In this document: one piece after another, positions 36,912 to 45,612 of the stretch
How the letters are laid out: each line of letters starts with the position of its first letter
Numbering within the stretch: position 1 is the stretch's first letter
Assembly: GCA_013042995.1 (NCBI GenBank)
Contig: JABDPB010000084.1
Coordinates: forward strand, 1 to 64,000
DNA length: 64,000 nt
Direction: 5' to 3'
DNA from: Ignavibacteriaceae bacterium
GTDB lineage: Bacteria; Bacteroidota; Ignavibacteria; Ignavibacteriales; Ignavibacteriaceae
Translations under genes and position numbers: made by a program
The notes under the pieces: generated by a model
Told to the model about the DNA's origin: nothing
Databases searched by the model: none
What the model saw: the letters and a program-made list of their open reading frames with translations, nothing else

Positions 36912-38434
36912 GGGACAAGTCCAAAATCTTCAAACAAAACTTTTTCAAAAAGCTGCTTGACGTTTCCTTCACCACCATTGCATCTATCCAACGGTAATGC
37001 GATAAAGAATTGTGTAACCTCTGAATTTGTAAAACCAGTAAATCCTTTTAACTCACCGTTTGGATAATAGTAAATAGGATTTGCAGCAAGTGGATTCAAA
37101 TAAAATGATTTTACTCTAAATACATTTAATGTCAGTTCTAAATTAGGATAGGTATTATCTGTAGTATCGGATGATATTTCCGTCCCGGGTAACAATGATA
37201 CATTTACATCAATACTATCAGAAATAATTGGAATAAAACTTTGCAGTTCAACAGGATCTATAGTCTGAGGGAACTGCATTGAGTAAGCAAGCTTTCCTCC
37301 GCGTGTTAAATATTTTTGAGTAGAAAAACTTGCAAGATCCAGCGATGGATTGTTATCTGTATACCAAAAAAGGTAATCAAAGAGCTTTATTGTTTCAAGG
37401 AAAGTAACATTTTTAAACGGCGGCTCAAGATTCCTGATATCATAAACATCATAATTACCTGTCAATCCAAGACTATCGAACATATTTGCATAAAATGATT
37501 GTGCTCCATCATTTACGCCATAGTCATCTATTACAAGAAAAGTTCCTGAAGGTTTATTCACATACCACTGATCGCCTGGCGTGCTCTCAGGAAGACGTAT
37601 AAAATTTGATTTTGCACCTGATATATCTTCTGCCTGGACATAAAAGAAATTAAAATCATCAAATACTAATCCCGGTAGTGGTTCAGGATGAATATTATTT
37701 TCTTGCCCTTCAATTAATATTTCCATCAACGGATTTTGTGCAGTGAAATCATCTGTTCTGATAGTGATTGTTCTAACTTCACCATCCAGCTCAATAATAT
37801 TATCAGGATTCAACGTATCATTTAATGCTATGTTAATGCTTATGATAGTTTCTTCACCATCAATATCATCTGCAATCCAGCTAAATGACATTACGGGAAA
37901 AGAAGTATCAGGGACAAAACTCAATTCATTCCAATCAATTGTTGGAGCGGAATTTTTTAGCGGAAAGTTAAACTCAGCAGGAGTGGGATCTATTAGTCCT
38001 ATATCGTAAAAGAATTCCCCATCATCATAGATTCCATTCCCATTTTCATCAATAAATGGCTCAGGCCCAAAGTCAATTGCGTTGCGTATTATTTGCTCAT
38101 CAAACTTATTGTTTCCTTGATCATCTGCAGCAGATACTTTTAGGTTATAAGTAGTATCGTTTGCACCAATTTTTAATGCAAACAAACTATCGTTAGAAGG
38201 AGTAAAGTCCCAACTGCTGTTATTCCAATTAATATAGAACCCAGCAATCAAACCATCAGAATCATCGCCCCACCAGTGCACTCTTAGCCTGCTTGGTTGT
38301 GGCGCAATTGTGCTATCGGGATATAAAAATAGTCCAGTATTTGGAGGCTGGTTTCCAACTGGATTATTTACTGCATCTTCAGTGCAAGCAAATAATAAAA
38401 GCGCAGATATTAGAACTAATAGTAGTCGTATCAA
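36908..38434 (-). CDS. Lipoprotein with GATase-like domain, unknown function
   Basis: 508 residues with a lipobox LLFAC (Cys about 17). The N-terminal half has fibronectin-like repeats (NTGLFLYPDSTIAPQPSRLRVHWWGDDSDG and FSWIADDIDGEE). The C-terminal half begins at GTFLVIDDYGVNDGAQSFYANMFDSLG and continues YDVYDI...LFDYLFWYTDN...KYLTRGGKLAYS, which looks like a Rossmann/GATase-1-like fold found in large surface lipoproteins. The function is unknown. It precedes the TonB receptor with a 4-bp overlap, so it may be an outer-membrane partner of that receptor in place of SusD. Confidence 0.7.
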   Translation of the reverse strand: MIRLLLVLISALLLFACTEDAVNNPVGNQPPNTGLFLYPDSTIAPQPSRLRVHWWGDDSDGLIAGFYINWNNSSWDFTPSNDSLFALKIGANDTTYNLKVSAADDQGNNKFDEQIIRNAIDFGPEPFIDENGNGIYDDGEFFYDIGLIDPTPAEFNFPLKNSAPTIDWNELSFVPDTSFPVMSFSWIADDIDGEETIISINIALNDTLNPDNIIELDGEVRTITIRTDDFTAQNPLMEILIEGQENNIHPEPLPGLVFDDFNFFYVQAEDISGAKSNFIRLPESTPGDQWYVNKPSGTFLVIDDYGVNDGAQSFYANMFDSLGLTGNYDVYDIRNLEPPFKNVTFLETIKLFDYLFWYTDNNPSLDLASFSTQKYLTRGGKLAYSMQFPQTIDPVELQSFIPIISDSIDVNVSLLPGTEISSDTTDNTYPNLELTLNVFRVKSFYLNPLAANPIYYYPNGELKGFTGFTNSEVTQFFIALPLDRCNGGEGNVKQLFEKVLFEDFGLVP

Positions 38435-38476
38435 TTTATCATTTTGAAAAAATTGAATTACTTTATTATTTAACTA

Positions 38477-38524
38477 GAGGAGCATCGATCAATCTCTATA
38501 GCTAAAGTTTTAACCTAGCTCCTC
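38477..38524. repeat. Inverted repeat in the gap before the lipoprotein gene
   Basis: GAGGAGC and GCTCCTC (7 bp) flank a 34-nt loop within the 122-bp gap between two genes of the envelope locus. No T-run follows, so it is more like a structured leader than a terminator. The significance is uncertain. Confidence 0.3.
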
Positions 38525-38556
38525 CAAAATATTATTTAAACCAACAATATCTCATT

Positions 38557-40707
38557 TTACTTTAAGAGAATCATTTTCTTAGATTGTATGAAATCGTTTG
38601 CCTGCAAATTATATATGTAAATACCAGTTGGTAATCCACTTGCATTAAATGAGACCTGATGTTCACCAGCAGGAACAATTTCATTATTTAATAAAGTTTT
38701 TACTTCCTGTCCTAAAATGTTAAATATTTTTAAAGTAACATTTGCTTGAACAGGTAGATTATAATTAATGATTGTGGATGGATTAAATGGATTCGGATGA
38801 TTCTGGAATAATCCAAATTCTTCCGGTAATTGATTTTCTTCATTTACATCAGTTACCCAGCCAACAAAATCATTATCATTTCTTGGAACAAGTTTATAGT
38901 TACCAAATGAGTAGTATAGTAATCCGCCCAATTCATCAAATGCATTGCCCGTTTGAATATAATTCGCCCTGGTTGGATCAGATAGGTTATGATAACTATG
39001 GAATCCATCTTCCAATTCTACTCTTGTTTCTCCTGAATTGTCATCAACCAACATCTCTCCAAAATTACTTGGAGGTCCATCAGCATTTTCATCAGTGACT
39101 GTAACATTAAGATACTTAATTAGCACACTTTCCCACTGTTCTTTCGTCGGATCACCATTACCTGCTAATCCAATATCTCCTGTACTTAGAACTTTAAAAT
39201 CCGGTAAGGGATTATTTTGTGAATTTATAGTTAAACCAGATACACTATCAATTCTAGTAACATTAAATGTTGGTGAGATTGGACCATCCCAAATATAGCC
39301 GGTGATAGATACATCATCACCCTTCGCCAGTGCTGAAACATCGTTACTTAAGCTGCCCCTTGTTCCAATTCTGATTCCACTCCATGGTCCTGTTCCGTTT
39401 TGCATATATATTCTGTATGCAGTCACGCCAGAGCCTGGAAAATCTGAAGTATCAGCTGTTACAATTCCATTCAATGTTACATAATAACCGTTGTATCCGC
39501 TTATATCTGTTCCGAAAGGATTATACTGAATATCTTGTATTGTTACGCTCCTATTTAATACCAAATAAAAATATTGTGGATTTGTATCAGGGCTAGGTGG
39601 AACTTTCGACTCATTGCCCAAATTATCTTTAGCCCATAAGTAATAATCAACTAATGCTGAGTCACTGTTAACACCCGGAATTGTTCCCGAGTAAATATCT
39701 CCACCTGAAGATGTTAGTTCAATCATATTAAATGAACCGCCATCAATTCTGTAATAAAGCCTTGCTGAATCTACAGATCCATCTGTATCAACAATGGATG
39801 CTGAAATATCTACTGCCTGATTAGTCATAACTTCAGCTAGATTTCTTCTGATCATAGATATAGTAGGAGGCTGAGCTGAAATTTCTATGTCTCCTGGATA
39901 AAATGGAATGATGTGGTAGCCGGGGGCTGAACCACCCCATCGAGTTTGAATAACACCACGGATGTAACTAAGCACAGTCCCATCTGGTGGCGGCTGGTAA
40001 TCAGTCAAACCGGTTAATCTATGCCCTCTTAATGTAAAGTATCCAGATTGATCGTACATATAAATAAAGTTACCATTACCGTCATTTATTCTAAAAGTCC
40101 CTGTGCTAACATTTCGATCGCTAGTAATTCCACTTCTAACAACTACATACATCCCCTCATATTTTTCAGCAAGAACATTTTGTTGACCATCATAAAAATC
40201 AGATATATCAAGCTCAATAGGATCAGGTCGCTTTGGTTCATTACTGATTATTTGCACTGGAGTAACAGGATCAACGAGTATTGCACCTTGAGTGGTTTCG
40301 ATAAATTCTTCTACAACAACTGTGAATTCTACAACTTGTGCTGTATCAACTAAATCAAAAAAGGTTCCCTGTGCTGCACCGGTTGTATCTCCCTGTCTCA
40401 TAGTTATGCCATCAAACATTTCATAAACCAATCCGTTTTCATCTTGAATATATGTGTTCCAAGCAGCTCCAGCCCAGACAATAACTCGTCTGTCGTTTTG
40501 AGGGTCTACAAGAGGGGCGACCAGAACTGTCCCCCTGACTCGTACGGTATCTCCATTTAATGGCGAAGGTTGATCACCATTAGCCAGCAAAGAAGAATCT
40601 GATTGAAATTGAATATCCTCAACTGTAACTAAAGGATATGTTTGTGCAAATGTACTAAGCCCAAATAAAAAAAAGATAATACAAAAAAGAAGAACTAATT
40701 TTCGCAT
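38557..40707 (-). CDS. Secreted multi-OB-fold protein with T9SS sorting domain
   Basis: 716 residues: signal peptide (about 1-21), then several OB-fold-like domains marked by VRVRGTV...YIQDENG, VRSGIT...RINDGNGNF, VTLNGIV...IYMQNGTGPWSGI and LVDDNSGETRVEL. A region DGSVDSARLYYRIDGGSF lies between them like a fibronectin-like insert. The end carries a type A sorting domain (LFQNHPNPFNPSTIINYNL...GLPTGIYIYNL...KKMILLK). OB-folds of this type occur next to EEP domains in secreted nucleases such as ExeM. Here the EEP domain is a separate gene six genes on in the same locus. It has no catalytic motif of its own that I can see. Confidence 0.78.
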   Translation of the reverse strand: MRKLVLLFCIIFFLFGLSTFAQTYPLVTVEDIQFQSDSSLLANGDQPSPLNGDTVRVRGTVLVAPLVDPQNDRRVIVWAGAAWNTYIQDENGLVYEMFDGITMRQGDTTGAAQGTFFDLVDTAQVVEFTVVVEEFIETTQGAILVDPVTPVQIISNEPKRPDPIELDISDFYDGQQNVLAEKYEGMYVVVRSGITSDRNVSTGTFRINDGNGNFIYMYDQSGYFTLRGHRLTGLTDYQPPPDGTVLSYIRGVIQTRWGGSAPGYHIIPFYPGDIEISAQPPTISMIRRNLAEVMTNQAVDISASIVDTDGSVDSARLYYRIDGGSFNMIELTSSGGDIYSGTIPGVNSDSALVDYYLWAKDNLGNESKVPPSPDTNPQYFYLVLNRSVTIQDIQYNPFGTDISGYNGYYVTLNGIVTADTSDFPGSGVTAYRIYMQNGTGPWSGIRIGTRGSLSNDVSALAKGDDVSITGYIWDGPISPTFNVTRIDSVSGLTINSQNNPLPDFKVLSTGDIGLAGNGDPTKEQWESVLIKYLNVTVTDENADGPPSNFGEMLVDDNSGETRVELEDGFHSYHNLSDPTRANYIQTGNAFDELGGLLYYSFGNYKLVPRNDNDFVGWVTDVNEENQLPEEFGLFQNHPNPFNPSTIINYNLPVQANVTLKIFNILGQEVKTLLNNEIVPAGEHQVSFNASGLPTGIYIYNLQANDFIQSKKMILLK

Positions 40708-40726
40708 AACAATTACTCCAATTAAT

Positions 40727-42823
40727 TTATTTGATTACTAAAAATTTTCCTGTTTTAATATCTCCATTCCTGTTATTCTTAACAGTATATAAGTACATAC
40801 CCGTAGCAATCGCTTGTTCGTTATCAGTTAATAAATCCCAGGCGTGCTCACCACCAGCAAACTTTTGTTTTCCATCTGAGGCAAAAGTTTCAAACCATCT
40901 AATTTCAGAACTATTGCTTTGATTTGTATGTTGGATTCGTTTAACGATATCGCCAGCTAATGTATAAATAGTAATTTCGCAATCGGAAGGCAAATTAAAA
41001 AAATAAATTTTTCGAAGCCGTTCTGAACTGCCATCCCAAATTGCTTCTCCGTAATACGGATTTGGATAAACTCCAATTTTAAGTTCAGGATCGTCTGAAG
41101 CTGGAGTTCCCGGAAGGATTCGCTCAAAATTTGCCAGTGGGGATGATTCCAAACTTTCTAGATTATTATCAGGATCACCTTCATCAAACGCAGTAACTGA
41201 AAAGAGATACTGCCAACCGTTTAAGAGATTAGATAGTTCAAATTTATAAAAATACTGAATAGTATCCCCTGAAAAAGTTACAGGTTCTGTAAGTTCGGCA
41301 AATTCAAATCCCGCATCAAATCCAACTCCATTGGCAGCACTGTCGAACTCAGCAAGTACGGCCAGCGAGTTAAAAATATCCTGTGATTGAGTTAAATCAA
41401 ATCCAGCTTGAGTTCTGTACAATCTGTATCCCTCAAAATCTCTTTTTCCCGAAATTGGATCAACAGAAAGTTCCGATCTTTTATCCCAATAAATTTCTAC
41501 GCTTCTATCTTTAGGGACCACTTTTACATTTGGATTAACCGGTGGTGCAGGTAAAATGTATCGTGTAATGTTACCATCACCATCTAAATCTTCACCTGGA
41601 TCCAAGATGCCATTTCTATTTCTATCCTCACCATGGTAAGCTCGTAATGCCCAATCTGCATTAGCGTAAAGATTTTTTTTCTGCTCTTCAGTATCAAGGT
41701 TTGCCGGATCGGGACCAAATTTTTTACCACATACAATTGCAAATACAACATTGATAGAATCGCCCGGTGCAATAGATGAGAAACTTCCATTCGTAATTAA
41801 TATCGATCGGTTTGAGGGACCTTTAACCTGTCCAGGATTTATTCCGTTTTTCCATCTGTTGGTGCCACCAAAAAACCCACGCATTTTTCCATAACGATCT
41901 ACATCATTTTGCGGTGCAAAAAAGTTCGGGTCATCTGTGTTTCTGAATTGCCAGCTAACAAAGTTTACAGTCGGGATTGAGTCATTTAATCCTGCTGGTA
42001 AAAAATCAGGTAACCGAGGTTCTGAACCGCAATAAACAACACCAATATAGCTATCCGAAAAACCTAGATCGCCGGCTGCATCAAACTCGTAAGCTACTTT
42101 GATTGAATCACTATAACCATTTCCACCTTTATTATAAAATGCGCTTCCAGATGGTCTGCCGGTAATACGTGTATTGCGAACAACCGTATCAGTCCACATT
42201 CCAACAAAAACACTATCAATATAGTTATTGCTAACATTTTTGATCCAGTAGTTAAAAATCACAAAGAAATTAGCAAATTGAAAATCCCAGGAATAGGTTT
42301 CTTGATGAATCGAAATACCCAACGGATTGTGATCAATAATAGGTTCACCATTTTCAAAAACAGTATTTGTATCAACATAATCCATTAAAAAATCCTGGTG
42401 TGAAATAGCTGAGGGACTAAAGAATCTTGAATCGAAAAGTGAAGATCTTTCTTTAATTAAATCCCCTGGGGCATTTGTAAACTCAAAACCGCCACCTCTT
42501 GAAGAAACTGAAGCTGCATCTACTGCAGCGGTTGTAACAAGCGGACCGCCAATTCCTCTAACGAATCCGCCTACGTAAAGTCCCCCGTCGAAGAGATGTT
42601 CTATTCCACTGCCGAGTGGAAATTCACAGCTTGGTTGCTCCGGCCAAAGAACAAAACCATGTCCATAGGTTCCAAAATTTGAAACTGTAATTCCAATGTT
42701 TCCAATGTTTGTCCACTTACTGTTATCGTCATCCAAAATTTTAGGAAATTTCTGTTCATCTCCTGGATTTAGAGTGAACGCAAAAATGAAGGACAGTAAA
42801 ATTAATCGTAACAAATTTTTCAT
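40727..42823 (-). CDS. Large secreted protein with C-terminal T9SS-type domain
   Basis: 698 residues with a signal peptide (about 1-20). The body has beta-sandwich features and an acidic, Ca-binding-like segment EDRNRNGILDPGEDLDGDGN near the middle. The C-terminal 80 or so residues read IGVYPNPYYGEAIW...IYFFNLPSDCEITIYTLAGDIV...GMYLYTVKN...GKFLVIK, a sorting domain variant. Fibronectin-like VPKDRSVEIYWDKRSELSVDP lies before it. No enzyme motif was recognised. It is the first gene of the seven-gene locus, 19 bp before the next. Confidence 0.75.
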   Translation of the reverse strand: MKNLLRLILLSFIFAFTLNPGDEQKFPKILDDDNSKWTNIGNIGITVSNFGTYGHGFVLWPEQPSCEFPLGSGIEHLFDGGLYVGGFVRGIGGPLVTTAAVDAASVSSRGGGFEFTNAPGDLIKERSSLFDSRFFSPSAISHQDFLMDYVDTNTVFENGEPIIDHNPLGISIHQETYSWDFQFANFFVIFNYWIKNVSNNYIDSVFVGMWTDTVVRNTRITGRPSGSAFYNKGGNGYSDSIKVAYEFDAAGDLGFSDSYIGVVYCGSEPRLPDFLPAGLNDSIPTVNFVSWQFRNTDDPNFFAPQNDVDRYGKMRGFFGGTNRWKNGINPGQVKGPSNRSILITNGSFSSIAPGDSINVVFAIVCGKKFGPDPANLDTEEQKKNLYANADWALRAYHGEDRNRNGILDPGEDLDGDGNITRYILPAPPVNPNVKVVPKDRSVEIYWDKRSELSVDPISGKRDFEGYRLYRTQAGFDLTQSQDIFNSLAVLAEFDSAANGVGFDAGFEFAELTEPVTFSGDTIQYFYKFELSNLLNGWQYLFSVTAFDEGDPDNNLESLESSPLANFERILPGTPASDDPELKIGVYPNPYYGEAIWDGSSERLRKIYFFNLPSDCEITIYTLAGDIVKRIQHTNQSNSSEIRWFETFASDGKQKFAGGEHAWDLLTDNEQAIATGMYLYTVKNNRNGDIKTGKFLVIK

Positions 42824-43003
42824 TTATGATGAGAGTAAAAAATATTCTATTGTGATTGCCCGAATAGTTTGAAATACAAAATAGAAAATACTAATAATTT
42901 TTGAGTGAGTAAATGAAAGAAATGTTAAGTATCAGCAATTTAGAAAAGTGGGTCTCAAGCTTAAATTAGTCAAAAAACGTTGTCTCATTTTACAACAGGA
43001 AAA

Positions 43004-43909
43004 TCAAATATCTACCCTCGCATGTTCATCTGCATGGTAAGAGCTACGAACTAATGGTGACGATTCTACAACCTTGAATCCCATTTTCAATCCCTCTTCT
43101 TTATACAATTGAAACTCTTCCGGACTTACAAAACGATCAACAGGTAAATGCTGCTTGGTGGGCTGGAGGTATTGGCCAATTGTCATAATATCACATCCGT
43201 GTAAAAATAAATCATTCATAATGCTTAAAACTTCTTCAGGCCTTTCCCCTATTCCTACCATAATTCCGCTTTTAGTTTTAAGTCCTTTAGATTTAAACCA
43301 CTTAATTAACTTTAAGCTTCTTTCATATTTCGCTTGGGGGCGAACTGCGTGGTACAATCTCTTTACAGTTTCTAGATTATGATTTAAGATGTCAGGTGGA
43401 TACTGCATTATTATTTCATATGTTTTTTCGTTACCCTTAAAATCCGGAATTAAAATTTCTACAGTGCAATCTGGTTTTTCTTCACTGATTAGTCTCACAC
43501 ATTCTTTAAATATAGTAGCACCACCATCTTCAAGCTCATCTCTGTTTACTGAAGTTATTACTGCGTGTCTCAAATCAAGTTGCTTAATGGCATCAACTAC
43601 TCTTCGTGGCTCTTCCAAATCCAATTCGTTTGGCATGCCAAGTTTAACATTACAAAAACCACAGCTTCGGGTGCAAGTATCGCCTAAAATCATAAATGTT
43701 GCGGTTCGGTGATTCCAGCATTCGGCAATATTTGGGCAGCGTGCTTCCTCGCAAACTGTGTTTAATTTCTTTTCACGCATCAAGTTGCGCACATCCGAGT
43801 AGTTATCACCTGTCGGTAATTTCACTTTTAACCAATCAGGTCTTTTCCCTAATGGAATATTAGCTTTTTCCACTTTTTCTTTAAATTCTTTTTGATGCTG
43901 ATTTATCAT
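43004..43909 (-). CDS. lipA: Lipoyl synthase
   Basis: 301 residues, a radical-SAM enzyme that inserts two sulfurs into octanoyl groups on E2 and GcvH. Both clusters are provided for: auxiliary cluster Cys53, Cys58, Cys64 (CEEARCPNIAEC) and radical-SAM Cys79, Cys83, Cys86 (CTRSCGFC). The RSSYHADEH end supplies the conserved C-terminal Ser. It starts 2 bp after the E2 gene whose product it modifies. Confidence 0.97.
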   Translation of the reverse strand: MINQHQKEFKEKVEKANIPLGKRPDWLKVKLPTGDNYSDVRNLMREKKLNTVCEEARCPNIAECWNHRTATFMILGDTCTRSCGFCNVKLGMPNELDLEEPRRVVDAIKQLDLRHAVITSVNRDELEDGGATIFKECVRLISEEKPDCTVEILIPDFKGNEKTYEIIMQYPPDILNHNLETVKRLYHAVRPQAKYERSLKLIKWFKSKGLKTKSGIMVGIGERPEEVLSIMNDLFLHGCDIMTIGQYLQPTKQHLPVDRFVSPEEFQLYKEEGLKMGFKVVESSPLVRSSYHADEHARVDI

Positions 43910-43911
43910 AA

Positions 43912-45591
43912 TTAAACTGATTCCGGATCAAAACCTTCTAAAGTTTCCTTTAAATATTTTAAGAATAATCCTCCAAGCATTCCATCAACTAAACGGTGAT
44001 CGTGTGAAAGTGTTAAGGCAACCACAGGTTTAATTGCAATTGCATCTGCACCATCCACACTGATTACAACAGGTTTTTTCAATACAGCACCAACACCCAA
44101 AATTGCTACTTCCGGCTGGTTGATGATTGGTGTTCCAAACACCGTTCCGAAAACACCGTAATTTGTAATAGTAAAAGTTCCTCCTGAAATATCATCTGGA
44201 GATAATTTTTTATTTCTTGATTTGTATGCAACTTCATTTACAGCCTTTACCAAGCCAAATAGATTTAATTGATCAGCACCTTTAATATTAGGTACAATTA
44301 AACCCGTTGGTTCAATTGCAACGGCAATTCCAAGATTTACATACTTTTTCTTAATTATCGTATTTCCATCAAGAGTTGAGTTAATTAATGGATAAGCTTT
44401 TATAGCTTTAACACAAGCTTGTGCAATAAAAGCCATATAGGTTAGTTTCACGCCATCTTTTTGCTGAAGTTGTTCTTTATTGTCACGAATAAAATTATGT
44501 ATGCGAGTCATATCAACCTCAATCATGGACGTAACATGAACTGAAGTATCCCGGCTTGCAACCATGTGTTCCATAATTTTTTGCCGGATATTGTCCATTG
44601 GAATTTTTTCAACATCTTCCACAGAGGACTGGATTTGTTCTTTAGAAGCTGCAAATGATGTTTCTGGAGCAATAGCAGCTGTATCTTTCTTTTGTTCTTT
44701 AAGCTTATCTGTCGAAAACTTTTTAGTTCCTCTTTCTTTAATGTAATTCAAAATATCTTTTTTTGTTATTCGTCCATTTAATCCTGATCCGTCTATGTTT
44801 TCCAGTTCATCAAAACTTACATTTTCCTTTTGCGCAATGTTCAGGACTAATGGTGAGAAAAATTGTGCCCCTTCACCCTTTGGTTTCTCTCTTTCAACTT
44901 TAGCCTGTGAAAAATTATCATGCATTGCAGCAGGTGCAGTTGTTTCTTCATTAATCTCAGATTCTTCTTTTACATCAGAAGATGTAACTGTATCAGAGTC
45001 TGTTGAAATTTTTGCTACAACTGTGCCAACATCGGCAGTTTCTTGTTCGCCGATTAAAATTTCCGCAAGTCTTCCATCTACAGGTGACGGAATTTCTGTA
45101 TCAACTTTATCTGTGCTTATTTCAAAAATTGTTTCATCTTTGCTTACTTTTTCACCTACTTTCTTATACCATTTAATTATAGTCCCTTCCATAACTGACT
45201 CACCCATTTTTGGCATTTCAATGTTAATAAGTTTTCCGTTTGGTTCTTCACTTTTAACTTTAGCAACTGTTTCTTTAGTATCCTCTTCTTTCTGTTCAGG
45301 TTCAATTTTCGTTTGGATCTCTTGAGTATTAGTTTCCTCAACTTGATGAGATCCATCATTGCTTGAATCAATTATAGCTACAACTTTACCAACTTCAACT
45401 GTATCGTTTTCATTAAACTTAATTTCTTTTAAAACTCCCGAAGCTGGTGATGGAATCTCAGTATCAACTTTGTCAGTGCTGATTTCAAATATAATTTCAT
45501 CTTGTTGAACAGTATCACCAACTTTTTTGTACCATTTGATAATGGTTCCTTCATTAATACTTTCTCCCATTTTGGGCATAATGATTTCCAT
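43912..45591 (-). CDS. Dihydrolipoamide acyltransferase (E2), two lipoyl domains
   Basis: 559 residues. Two lipoyl domains at about 1-76 and 122-196 with lipoylated lysines Lys41 and Lys162 (both in the same TDKVDTE context), a charged Glu/Thr-rich linker, a peripheral-subunit-binding domain (about 245-285) and a catalytic acyltransferase domain with DHRLVDGMLGG (His/Asp active site). The first eight residues of the two lipoyl domains are nearly identical, showing a duplication. The neighbours suggest a branched-chain or mixed 2-oxoacid dehydrogenase rather than 2-oxoglutarate. Confidence 0.93.
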   Translation of the reverse strand: MEIIMPKMGESINEGTIIKWYKKVGDTVQQDEIIFEISTDKVDTEIPSPASGVLKEIKFNENDTVEVGKVVAIIDSSNDGSHQVEETNTQEIQTKIEPEQKEEDTKETVAKVKSEEPNGKLINIEMPKMGESVMEGTIIKWYKKVGEKVSKDETIFEISTDKVDTEIPSPVDGRLAEILIGEQETADVGTVVAKISTDSDTVTSSDVKEESEINEETTAPAAMHDNFSQAKVEREKPKGEGAQFFSPLVLNIAQKENVSFDELENIDGSGLNGRITKKDILNYIKERGTKKFSTDKLKEQKKDTAAIAPETSFAASKEQIQSSVEDVEKIPMDNIRQKIMEHMVASRDTSVHVTSMIEVDMTRIHNFIRDNKEQLQQKDGVKLTYMAFIAQACVKAIKAYPLINSTLDGNTIIKKKYVNLGIAVAIEPTGLIVPNIKGADQLNLFGLVKAVNEVAYKSRNKKLSPDDISGGTFTITNYGVFGTVFGTPIINQPEVAILGVGAVLKKPVVISVDGADAIAIKPVVALTLSHDHRLVDGMLGGLFLKYLKETLEGFDPESV

Positions 45592-45612
45592 TAGCTTAGT
45601 TTCCTTCCAAGT

